DNA of 64,000 bases from Chitinophagaceae bacterium (lineage in GTDB: Bacteria > Bacteroidota > Bacteroidia > Chitinophagales > Chitinophagaceae), in NCBI GenBank assembly GCA_947374225.1, contig CANCAY010000006.1, positions 1 to 64,000 of the forward strand, given 5' to 3'. The notes below the pieces were generated by a model. It made no database searches, had not been told where the DNA came from, and was given only the letters and a program-made list of their open reading frames with translations. Below, in pieces: positions 1-6,967 of the stretch (positions within the stretch are counted from its first letter, which is position 1; each line of letters begins with the position of its first letter). The position numbers and the translations under genes were made by a program.

Positions 1-589
1 ATTTGTAAATCAATTGTCCATTACTAGCTAATTGTTCGTCCAATGTCTCTAATAATATTTCATCTAAATTACCTGTTTCAGCTGCTTGTTTTAACACACT
101 ATTTCTTTGTAATAATAGTTTGTTATAGAGTATTAAATATTTTAAATAATCTGGATACAATTGGGATAATAAACTATCCATTAGTCTTCTTCTTTCCTCA
201 CTTGAACCAGTGATAATTTGAACATCATCTGGGGCAATCATAACACATGGAATTCGACCAATATGTTTTGACAATTTGGTGTATAATTCTTCATCGTAAT
301 AAAACTCTTTTTTTAAGTTTTCTCTAATGATACAAGTTATTGGAACAGTTTCTTCTTTAATGTTATAAATACCTTCTACACGCATCCCTTGATAAGCATG
401 ATGCACATTTTGAGCATCCGGTCGGTTAAAATAACTCTTGGTAAATGATAAGTAATAAAGTGCGTCTAATACATTGGTTTTCCCGGTACCATTGGGCCCA
501 ACAATTCCAACAATTCTATTAGTAAAATTGAAGCTTTTTTGAATATAATTCCTAAACTGAACTAGGGATAGTTGTTGAATACCTACCAT
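1..589 (-). CDS. recF: DNA replication/repair protein RecF (3' end cut off by window)
   Basis: Reading the minus strand from an ATG at 589, an open frame of about 196 codons runs off the window start. The N-terminus shows the RecF pattern: a short lead containing FRNY, then the P-loop GPNGTGKT at residues 31-38, followed by a segment ending LSFTKSYF that is typical of RecF-type SMC-like ATPases. RecF loads RecA at single-strand gaps together with RecO and RecR. Only the N-terminal half of the ATPase is visible; the signature motif and Walker B lie outside. It is divergent from pyrR, with about 50 bp between the two start codons. Confidence 0.9.
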   Translation of the reverse strand, partial: MVGIQQLSLVQFRNYIQKSFNFTNRIVGIVGPNGTGKTNVLDALYYLSFTKSYFNRPDAQNVHHAYQGMRVEGIYNIKEETVPITCIIRENLKKEFYYDEELYTKLSKHIGRIPCVMIAPDDVQIITGSSEERRRLMDSLLSQLYPDYLKYLILYNKLLLQRNSVLKQAAETGNLDEILLETLDEQLASNGQLIYK

Positions 590-641
590 GGCCGCAATTT
601 ACATAAGAAAAAGCTGTATTTTTAGTCAAATTTTCAAGGAA

Positions 642-1166
642 ATGACCCTGATTAGTGAACAGCAGCTACCAAGCATCATAAAAAGATTAGCGCATCAGAT
701 TTTAGAAACCTATCCTGGCTTGACGAATGCAGTGATAGTAGGCCTTCAACCAAGAGGTGTATTTTTAAGTGACCGTATTGTGGCGGCTTTACACCAGGAA
801 CTGCCTGCAGAACAAGTTATTTATGGTAAACTAGACATTACTTTTTATAGAGACGATATAAGACGTGAACTTCATTTAGCGAATCAAACTGACTTGCCAT
901 TTAGTATTGAAGGCAAAACAGTGATTTTAATTGATGATGTATTATTTACTGGTAGAACCATTCGAGCAGCTTTAGACGCCTTATTAGCCTTTGGAAGACC
1001 CTCTAAAGTAGCTTTATGTGTGTTAGTTGACAGAAAGCCAAGTAGAGAATTACCAATTCAACCTGATTTTGCTGGTAAAGAAATGGATACTTTAACCCCA
1101 TATAAGGTAAAAGTGAGATGGAAAGAACACGATGGAGTGGATGACGTGATCTTATTAGATCAATAA
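642..1166 (+). CDS. pyrR: bifunctional pyrimidine regulator / uracil phosphoribosyltransferase PyrR
   Basis: A type I phosphoribosyltransferase of 174 residues. The PRPP-binding loop VILIDDVLFTGRT lies at residues 94-106 and the upstream GLQPRG segment is typical of PyrR. The frame is open from an ATG at 588, but that would add 18 residues not expected in the family and would overlap the recF start; the ATG at 642, preceded by AAGGA, gives the usual PyrR length. It sits 43 bp upstream of pyrB, so a role in pyrimidine control and/or uracil salvage is likely. I see no obvious attenuator hairpin with a T-run in the pyrR-pyrB gap, so the regulatory mechanism is open. Confidence 0.88.
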   Translation: MTLISEQQLPSIIKRLAHQILETYPGLTNAVIVGLQPRGVFLSDRIVAALHQELPAEQVIYGKLDITFYRDDIRRELHLANQTDLPFSIEGKTVILIDDVLFTGRTIRAALDALLAFGRPSKVALCVLVDRKPSRELPIQPDFAGKEMDTLTPYKVKVRWKEHDGVDDVILLDQ

Positions 1167-1209
1167 TGGCATTGTTTAGTTGATAAAAATATATTAATTT
1201 CGTTTTTTA

Positions 1210-2142
1210 ATGGCACTATCTACCAAACATCTTCTTGGTATCAAAGACCTCACCACTGAGGATATCCAACTTATTTTATCTACTGCAGGTCAATTTAAAG
1301 AGGTTTTACAAAGACCCGTAAAAAAAGTACCCACTTTAAGAGACGTCACTATTGTGAATCTTTTTTACGAAAATTCTACAAGAACCAGAATATCTTTTGA
1401 ATTAGCTGAAAGACGTTTGTCTGCAGACACCGTAAATTTTACCGTATCAAGTAGTTCCGCCGCTAAAGGGGAAACCTTATTAGATACTGTAAACAATATA
1501 CTTAGCATGAAAGTGGATATGGTTGTAATGAGACATAGTGCATCTGGCGCACCTCATTACTTGGCAAAACATATTGACGCTGCAATCATTAATGCTGGAG
1601 ACGGAATTAATGAACACCCTACACAAGCATTATTAGATGCATTTTCAATGCAAGAGAAACTGGGAAAATTAGCTGGTTTAAAAGTGGCTATTATAGGTGA
1701 CATCATGCATAGCCGTGTTGCTTTAAGTAATATTTATTTACTTAAGAAAATGGGCGCTGAAGTTATGGTATCTGGGCCACCCACTTTAATTCCTAAATAC
1801 CTACAAGAGGCAATGGATATTAAAGTTGAATATAATATTGACAAAGCTTTGGCATGGTGTGACGTGGCTAATGTACTTAGAATACAATTAGAACGCCAAA
1901 ATCAGCCTTTATTCTCATCACTAAGAGAATATAACTTAGCTTATGGCATAACCAAGAATCGCTTAAATAAGCTCAATAAAGAAATTTTAATAATGCACCC
2001 AGGTCCAATTAATAGAGGCGTCGAATTAGATAGCGATGTAGCTGATAGCGGACAATCTATAATTCTAGATCAGGTTGAAAACGGGGTAGCGGTTAGAATG
2101 GCTTGCTTATATTTATTAACAGGACGAACTAACCCAGCTTAA
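1210..2142 (+). CDS. pyrB: aspartate carbamoyltransferase catalytic subunit
   Basis: 310 residues, the normal length for the catalytic chain. It joins carbamoyl phosphate and aspartate in the first committed step of pyrimidine synthesis. Visible motifs are the carbamoyl-phosphate site STRTR at 56-60, the SSSAAKGET loop near 81-89 contributing the active-site lysine, HPTQ at 136-139, and HPGPINRG in the C-terminal half. No regulatory subunit gene (pyrI) follows. It lies between pyrR and coaD, with a 3 bp gap to coaD, so the three genes are probably cotranscribed. Confidence 0.95.
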   Translation: MALSTKHLLGIKDLTTEDIQLILSTAGQFKEVLQRPVKKVPTLRDVTIVNLFYENSTRTRISFELAERRLSADTVNFTVSSSSAAKGETLLDTVNNILSMKVDMVVMRHSASGAPHYLAKHIDAAIINAGDGINEHPTQALLDAFSMQEKLGKLAGLKVAIIGDIMHSRVALSNIYLLKKMGAEVMVSGPPTLIPKYLQEAMDIKVEYNIDKALAWCDVANVLRIQLERQNQPLFSSLREYNLAYGITKNRLNKLNKEILIMHPGPINRGVELDSDVADSGQSIILDQVENGVAVRMACLYLLTGRTNPA

Positions 2143-2145
2143 CAC

Positions 2146-2622
2146 ATGCAAAGAATTTGCTTATTCCCCGGCACATTTGATCCTGTTACTTTAGGACATA
2201 TTGATATTATAAATAGATCATTACCCTTATTTGATAAAGTTATTGTGGGCATTGGTATTAATGCCGCAAAAAATCCAATGTTTAGTGCAGAACAAAGAAA
2301 ACAATGGTTTGAAGAAATTTACAAAGACGAGCCCAAAGTAGAAGCAGTCACATATGACGGACTAACTATTAAGTATTGTCAGTCTATTGGTGCAAGATTT
2401 ATTTTAAGAGGAATCCGTTATGTGAGTGATTTTGAATATGAGAAAACCATTGCAGACGCTAATAGAACCATGGATAGACATATCGAAACTATCTTCTTAA
2501 CAGGTGAACCTAAATATACTTCTGTCGCATCTACTATTGTTCGTGATATTATCAGAAATGGAGGAGATGCTTCTCCGTTTTTACCAGAAGCGGTTGTGGA
2601 TTCTTTGAAGAAACTATTTTAG
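2146..2622 (+). CDS. coaD: phosphopantetheine adenylyltransferase
   Basis: 158 residues, the family length. This enzyme transfers AMP from ATP to 4'-phosphopantetheine, the penultimate step of coenzyme A synthesis. The N-terminus FPGTFDPVTLGH (residues 7-18) carries the nucleotidyltransferase TxGH signature, and the C-terminal STIVRD region corresponds to the second ATP-binding motif. It begins 3 bp after the pyrB stop and so probably depends on translation or transcription from pyrB. The last CoA enzyme, coaE, is also in this window but 54 kb away. Confidence 0.95.
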   Translation: MQRICLFPGTFDPVTLGHIDIINRSLPLFDKVIVGIGINAAKNPMFSAEQRKQWFEEIYKDEPKVEAVTYDGLTIKYCQSIGARFILRGIRYVSDFEYEKTIADANRTMDRHIETIFLTGEPKYTSVASTIVRDIIRNGGDASPFLPEAVVDSLKKLF

Positions 2623-2640
2623 TCCGTTTTCAAATGCTGT

Positions 2641-3069
2641 CTAATCTGTTTTCAAATTCTTACTAATAAAACTAGCAATCACTTCTTTTATAGTATCGTA
2701 AGTATTATCTATACAATGAGCCGCATTGCCCATTGTATACCATTCAATTTTTTCTATGTCCTCTGAGGTTTGTGGAATTCCATCCTGCTCATTGGGAATT
2801 GTCATATGGAACCAATAAGTTCTTTTAATGACCTCTTCATTTAAATGGGTATCAAAATAACTATGATTTGTAAATTGTATCAATTCATGAAGTTGGATAT
2901 TTTTAAGTCCCGTCTCTTCTTCAACCTCCCTCACAGCACAGCTCTGAATGGTTTCCCCTTCATCTAATTTTCCCTTGGGTAAGTCCCAAAAACCACGTCT
3001 AAATATCCATAAAATGGCTCCTTTAGGATTGGTAACGATTCCTCCTGCTGCTATTATCTGCTTTGGCAT
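2641..3069 (-). CDS. NUDIX hydrolase
   Basis: 142 residues with a complete Nudix box at residues 33-55 (G33, E39, R47-E48, E51-E52, G54), the metal- and diphosphate-binding signature of the superfamily. Substrate cannot be read from the sequence; the short N-terminal beta region and overall size resemble small housekeeping Nudix enzymes acting on nucleoside diphosphate derivatives. It is convergent with coaD (18 bp between ends) and divergent from pyrE. Confidence 0.85.
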   Translation of the reverse strand: MPKQIIAAGGIVTNPKGAILWIFRRGFWDLPKGKLDEGETIQSCAVREVEEETGLKNIQLHELIQFTNHSYFDTHLNEEVIKRTYWFHMTIPNEQDGIPQTSEDIEKIEWYTMGNAAHCIDNTYDTIKEVIASFISKNLKTD

Positions 3070-3143
3070 AAAAATGTGTATAGTATTTAGTAACTCTTTG
3101 GGTAATTCTAGGGTTTAGCAAGTATTTTCGCGTCATTAATAAA

Positions 3144-3779
3144 ATGATTATGACGAACGAAAAAGCGGTAGCCGAAAAATTACTTCAAGTTGGTGCTGTA
3201 AAATTAAGCCCAAATAATTCATTTACATGGGCTAGTGGGTGGAAAAGTCCAATTTATTGTGATAATCGTAAAGTACTTTCCTTCCCATATGTACGTGATT
3301 TTATTAAAAGTGAAATGTGTAATGTCATTTTTGAAAAATTTGGCGATGCAGATATGTTAGCTGGAGTTGCAACTGCAGGAATTCCTTGGGGAGCAATGGC
3401 AGCAGATCAGCTGAAGCTTCCTTATATCTATGTTCGTCCAAAACCAAAGGAGCATGGATTAGGGAATCAAATTGAAGGGGCTTATGCGACCACTAATAAA
3501 ATACTGGTAATTGAGGACTTAATATCTACAGGTAAAAGTAGTTTACAAGTTGTAGATGTGTTAAGAAATGCAGGATTAGAAGTAGTAGGTATGGTCTCTA
3601 TTTTTACCTATGGATTTAATATTGCAGACGAAGCATTTAAAGCAGCCGGTGTCCCATTTTATTCTTTAACTAATTATGCAAGTTTGATTGACTTAGCTGT
3701 GGAAAAAGGCGAAATTGACGCTGCTACACAGGATACTTTAATGAAATGGAGAGAAAGTCCTTCTACATGGAATCAATAA
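3144..3779 (+). CDS. pyrE: orotate phosphoribosyltransferase
   Basis: 211 residues; converts orotate and PRPP to OMP. The flexible catalytic loop RPKPKEHG (residues 98-105) and the PRPP motif VIEDLISTGKS (122-132) are clear. An ATG two codons further in (3150) is an alternative start. A weak promoter-like element TATTTTCG sits about 15 bp upstream. It is separated from pyrR-pyrB by coaD and the opposing NUDIX gene, so the pyrimidine genes here are clustered but not one operon. Confidence 0.95.
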   Translation: MIMTNEKAVAEKLLQVGAVKLSPNNSFTWASGWKSPIYCDNRKVLSFPYVRDFIKSEMCNVIFEKFGDADMLAGVATAGIPWGAMAADQLKLPYIYVRPKPKEHGLGNQIEGAYATTNKILVIEDLISTGKSSLQVVDVLRNAGLEVVGMVSIFTYGFNIADEAFKAAGVPFYSLTNYASLIDLAVEKGEIDAATQDTLMKWRESPSTWNQ

Positions 3780-3808
3780 TTTGATTGGATGTTGATAGGA
3801 GATGATTC

Positions 3809-4279
3809 TTAATTAGTGCCTTTTAATACTTCTTTTAAGTTCAGTCTTTGTTCAGTAGTAAAGGAGATAGGTAGTTTTTTTGTAAAAAATCCCTTAGTTA
3901 ATGTAGCGTCCCCTTTAACCGTAATTTTCATGGGTTTATTGAAAAGAATATCAATACTGTGTTTCATGATATTGGCTAATTCAACTTCCATTCTTGCAGG
4001 TAATTGAAAATCTGTATTAGCTGGAATATGATAAGCTGAATCTAAATGATATTTTGTAAAAGCTTGGTCATTAATAAATACTTCACAATCTAATTTCTGA
4101 AGTGTTAAAGCAAAATGGTTGGGATTTGTATATTCAAAATTGGCATTAAATACGTTCTTACCGAAACTCGCTTTTTCCACTTTAATGGATTTCATACCTT
4201 TAAAAACAAATGGCTTGGGGCTAGCACAACTTGCAAAAACAATAATTAGGCACAATAAAGAATATTTCAAGAAGTTCAT
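3809..4279 (-). CDS. LEA type 2 family (Water-stress/LEA14-like) lipoprotein
   Basis: 156 residues beginning with a hydrophobic signal and a lipobox ending at Cys18 (FASC), so probably a lipid-anchored periplasmic or outer-membrane protein. The mature part, with segments such as NFEYTNPNHFALTLQKLDCEV, has the pattern of LEA14/WHy beta-sandwich domains (asparagine-proline turn followed by alternating hydrophobics). The function of these bacterial lipoproteins is not established. It faces pyrE tail to tail. Confidence 0.7.
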   Translation of the reverse strand: MNFLKYSLLCLIIVFASCASPKPFVFKGMKSIKVEKASFGKNVFNANFEYTNPNHFALTLQKLDCEVFINDQAFTKYHLDSAYHIPANTDFQLPARMEVELANIMKHSIDILFNKPMKITVKGDATLTKGFFTKKLPISFTTEQRLNLKEVLKGTN

Positions 4280-4350
4280 TTTAAAAATTTATTAAAATTA
4301 TTAGTTATTTGGGGATTGTGAAAATATATTTACATAACTATTTGTTAACT

Positions 4351-4977
4351 ATGATCATTACAGACTTACCTTATTTTGGATCTATTAGCTTCTTACAAGA
4401 AGTGATTAAATCAGATATGATCTGTTTTGACAATAACGCTCCTTTTTCAAAAATGAGTTTTAAGAACAGAATGGTGATAGCAACTGCTCAAGGCCCCTTA
4501 CATTTAACTATCCCCATAGTAGGAGGGAGGGATCAAAAAACGCCTTTAAATGAACTGTGTATTTCTTACGACACACCTTGGAACAAACAACATTTAAAAG
4601 CAATTGTGTCAAGTTATAAAAGATCTCCCTATTTTGAGTACTATCAGGCTAGTTTAGCGTCATTGTATGAATCCAAACCAGAAAAATTAATTGAATTTTT
4701 AATGACCTGTCATATTTGGATTCAACAACAACTAAAGGGTAAATGGGAAATACATTCAATGTCAGCATTACCTGAGTCAGATTTATTAAAATGGAATCGT
4801 GTGTTTCATACCTATTTACCTAAGAACTATGATACCATCGAAAACCCAATAAAGTATCAACAGGTATTTGAAGACAAAGTGAATTTTATACCCAATTTGT
4901 CAATTTTGGATATGCTTTTTTGTGTAGGAGGAAAACAAGCAAGTAATGTTTTAAAATCGCATGCCAATTTAAAATAA
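4351..4977 (+). CDS. WbqC family protein
   Basis: About 208 residues from the ATG at 4351. The frame is open from 4309, but the family begins close to the MIITDLPYFGSI segment, so the internal start is preferred. The conserved WbqC features LPYFGSISFL and, near the middle, PWNKQHLKAI plus YKRSPYFEYY are present. WbqC proteins are found in polysaccharide loci and in isolated Bacteroidota contexts; no reaction has been firmly assigned. Its end overlaps the end of the convergent M56 peptidase gene by 9 bp. Confidence 0.85.
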   Translation: MIITDLPYFGSISFLQEVIKSDMICFDNNAPFSKMSFKNRMVIATAQGPLHLTIPIVGGRDQKTPLNELCISYDTPWNKQHLKAIVSSYKRSPYFEYYQASLASLYESKPEKLIEFLMTCHIWIQQQLKGKWEIHSMSALPESDLLKWNRVFHTYLPKNYDTIENPIKYQQVFEDKVNFIPNLSILDMLFCVGGKQASNVLKSHANLK

Positions 4978-6459
4978 CTGAGCACTATCTACTTGATTAA
5001 ATGTTCCAGGATGCTTTTGTAGAAATTCTTTAGTCCATAACTCATATCGTTGGATCTCATCCCATTCTTTACTATTCATAATAAAATCGAAGGCTTCTTT
5101 CTGATTAGATGCTTGTGTTATTTTAGCATTTAAAATGTCTTTCTTAAATTGATAGCTTTTAAGAATAGATCTCAATACCAGTTTTTCAGCAAAATCAAAC
5201 TCAATAGAATCTTTTTTCAAATCATAACTAGCAAATTGATTAATAGTTTCATGTTGCTTAAGCCATTGTAAGGTATGATCCACTATTTTATTGTAAGAAG
5301 AGATTGGACTGTTCATTTCTTTAATCAAAATTGCATTTGATTCTTTTGTGTCTTTAGTAAACACGGACTTTTTTGAAACAGTATAAGTAGCTCTTTTATG
5401 ATCTTTTACATTTACTACAAAAATGGAAGCCGTCTTATCTTGAAAGGATTTATGTTTTTGAAGTAATATATTAGAAGGTTTTTCTGTGTTTTTTAAAGAT
5501 GTCATTAACAACAGTTTACTTGAACTGTTATTTGTAGTAAAGAAAATAGTAAAAATTGATAATGCAGCTATGCAAATTAACTGGAAATATGATTTCGACG
5601 TTTTTACACTTAGATGGTTTATCTGTCTAATGCGAATTAATAATTCATTTTGCTTTGTTCTAAAATTTAAAATAAAATTATTATGAACTGTATTGGCCTC
5701 ATGATTCGCAATAGTATATAAAAGTTTTGAATATTGAATTGGATTATTGGAATGTGCAACTACCCAACTATCACAAGCCATTTCTCGCTGAATATTAATC
5801 TGTTTAGTGAATAAATAAGAAATTGGATTACAATATAAAATGGTATGACAAGCTGAAACTAAAATATGTATAAAATAATCTTGTCGAATAATATGCGCAA
5901 TTTCATGCAATAGTATTATTTTAATTTCGTCAATACTTAACTGATTACATAATGAAATAGGTAATAAAATGATTGGATCCAACCAGCCAAATGTAATAGG
6001 AGTATCTACCGAATCACTTAGTCCAATTTTATATTGATTGTTAATATTGAAGGTAGATTGAATCTGTTGATTCCAGTAATTAGCACTAGAATAATTTGCA
6101 CTTTGTCGAATACCACTAAGTTTATTTAACTCATTTACACCTCTAACTATGAATATTAATAAGCATACAAAATATGCAATTCCTAAATAGGCAAAGTATT
6201 CATGCTCATTCCATTGTATAAATGAACTAGTAAAATTTACAATAGAATATGGGCTATTTAGAATTGAACTAATATTATGTGTAAACAATGCTACTAAAAA
6301 CTGAATCAACCCACTGAATTCAAAAACGACTGCAATAATATATAATTGTTTAGCTGATAGCTTCGTCAAATATTGTAAAGCTTCATATACCAAATATAAA
6401 ATGGCCATGAAACCAATATTATTTAAAACTGCATAAGGGATATTTGAGATGAAATACAT
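4969..6459 (-). CDS. BlaR1-like M56 family membrane metallopeptidase / sensor
   Basis: 496 residues. Hydrophobic segments near residues 10-30, 40-60, 88-107 and 285-310 give the multi-spanning fold. The zinc motif HEIAH is at 185-189 and the downstream REMACD (225-230) supplies the third ligand, with the family motif ITFGWLDPIILLP at 155-167. In BlaR1/MecR1 systems this intramembrane-facing protease destroys the BlaI repressor after a signal. Here the C-terminal part (about 310-496) is not a recognisable penicillin-binding sensor domain, so the signal is unknown. It lies 32 bp downstream of the BlaI-like repressor gene. Confidence 0.85.
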   Translation of the reverse strand: MYFISNIPYAVLNNIGFMAILYLVYEALQYLTKLSAKQLYIIAVVFEFSGLIQFLVALFTHNISSILNSPYSIVNFTSSFIQWNEHEYFAYLGIAYFVCLLIFIVRGVNELNKLSGIRQSANYSSANYWNQQIQSTFNINNQYKIGLSDSVDTPITFGWLDPIILLPISLCNQLSIDEIKIILLHEIAHIIRQDYFIHILVSACHTILYCNPISYLFTKQINIQREMACDSWVVAHSNNPIQYSKLLYTIANHEANTVHNNFILNFRTKQNELLIRIRQINHLSVKTSKSYFQLICIAALSIFTIFFTTNNSSSKLLLMTSLKNTEKPSNILLQKHKSFQDKTASIFVVNVKDHKRATYTVSKKSVFTKDTKESNAILIKEMNSPISSYNKIVDHTLQWLKQHETINQFASYDLKKDSIEFDFAEKLVLRSILKSYQFKKDILNAKITQASNQKEAFDFIMNSKEWDEIQRYELWTKEFLQKHPGTFNQVDSAQLF

Positions 6460-6491
6460 TGCTAAAATTTATCACAAAAATTTTAATGACA

Positions 6492-6869
6492 CTATTTTCC
6501 TTCTAGTTCTTCAATTAATTTTTTAATATCAATCAAGTCTTGTGGAGTAGGCTTATGTTTACCTAATGCTTGTAATACTAATTGTGAAGTGCTACCACTA
6601 AATAAAGTCTTAATCATTTTCCCTACATATTGCTCCTGTGCTTTTTCCTTTACAAAACTAGGGGTGTAAATATGTGTTTTAGCGGATTCATTTCTTGTTA
6701 CTAATCCTTTCTCATGCATTATTTGCATCAACTTTAAGGTAGTAGTATAACCGACATCTCTTGTTTTTTGAACAACTTCATGGACCATTCTTACAGTTGC
6801 ATTCTCATGTTCCCATAAAATACTCAAAATCTCTAATTCACTTTCGGTAGGTTTAAATTGCTTGCTCAT
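6492..6869 (-). CDS. BlaI/MecI/CopY family transcriptional repressor
   Basis: 125 residues, standard for the family: an N-terminal winged helix (roughly residues 7-75, containing ILSILWEHENATVRMV and TTTLKLMQIMHEKGLV) and a C-terminal dimerisation helix region. It precedes the M56 peptidase, the usual repressor-sensor pair. A 7-bp inverted repeat directly upstream of its start codon is a likely own operator, implying autoregulation. Which other genes it controls is not visible; no beta-lactamase gene adjoins. Confidence 0.9.
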   Translation of the reverse strand: MSKQFKPTESELEILSILWEHENATVRMVHEVVQKTRDVGYTTTLKLMQIMHEKGLVTRNESAKTHIYTPSFVKEKAQEQYVGKMIKTLFSGSTSQLVLQALGKHKPTPQDLIDIKKLIEELEGK

Positions 6870-6872
6870 AGT

Positions 6873-6892
6873 ATTACGATTGTGTTCGTAAT
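6873..6892. promoter_or_regulatory. operator-like dyad upstream of the blaI-type gene
   Basis: ATTACGA (6873-6879) and TCGTAAT (6886-6892) form a perfect 7-bp inverted repeat with a 6-bp spacer, 3 bp before the repressor start codon. BlaI-family repressors bind dyads of this size in their own promoters. The site lies in the only 34-bp gap between the preceding terminator and the gene, so it must overlap or abut the promoter. Confidence 0.6.
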
Positions 6893-6910
6893 TTACGCAT
6901 TATCCCAATA

Positions 6911-6938
6911 AAAAAGTCCCACAATTGTGGGACTTTTT
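6911..6938. terminator. perfectly palindromic bidirectional terminator
   Basis: A 28-bp perfect palindrome: the arm AAAAAGTCCCACAA followed directly by its complement, so both strands end in a T-run. It lies 30 bp beyond the stop codon of the pyrophosphatase gene and insulates it from the blaI-type gene. Confidence 0.85.
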
Positions 6939-6967
6939 GTTAAAGAGTTCTAAAATTTTAGACTCCA

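Noticed and set aside
588-641. Longer PyrR start at 588
   Set aside because: Adds 18 residues not typical of PyrR and overlaps the recF start codon; the ATG at 642 has a better ribosome site and family length.
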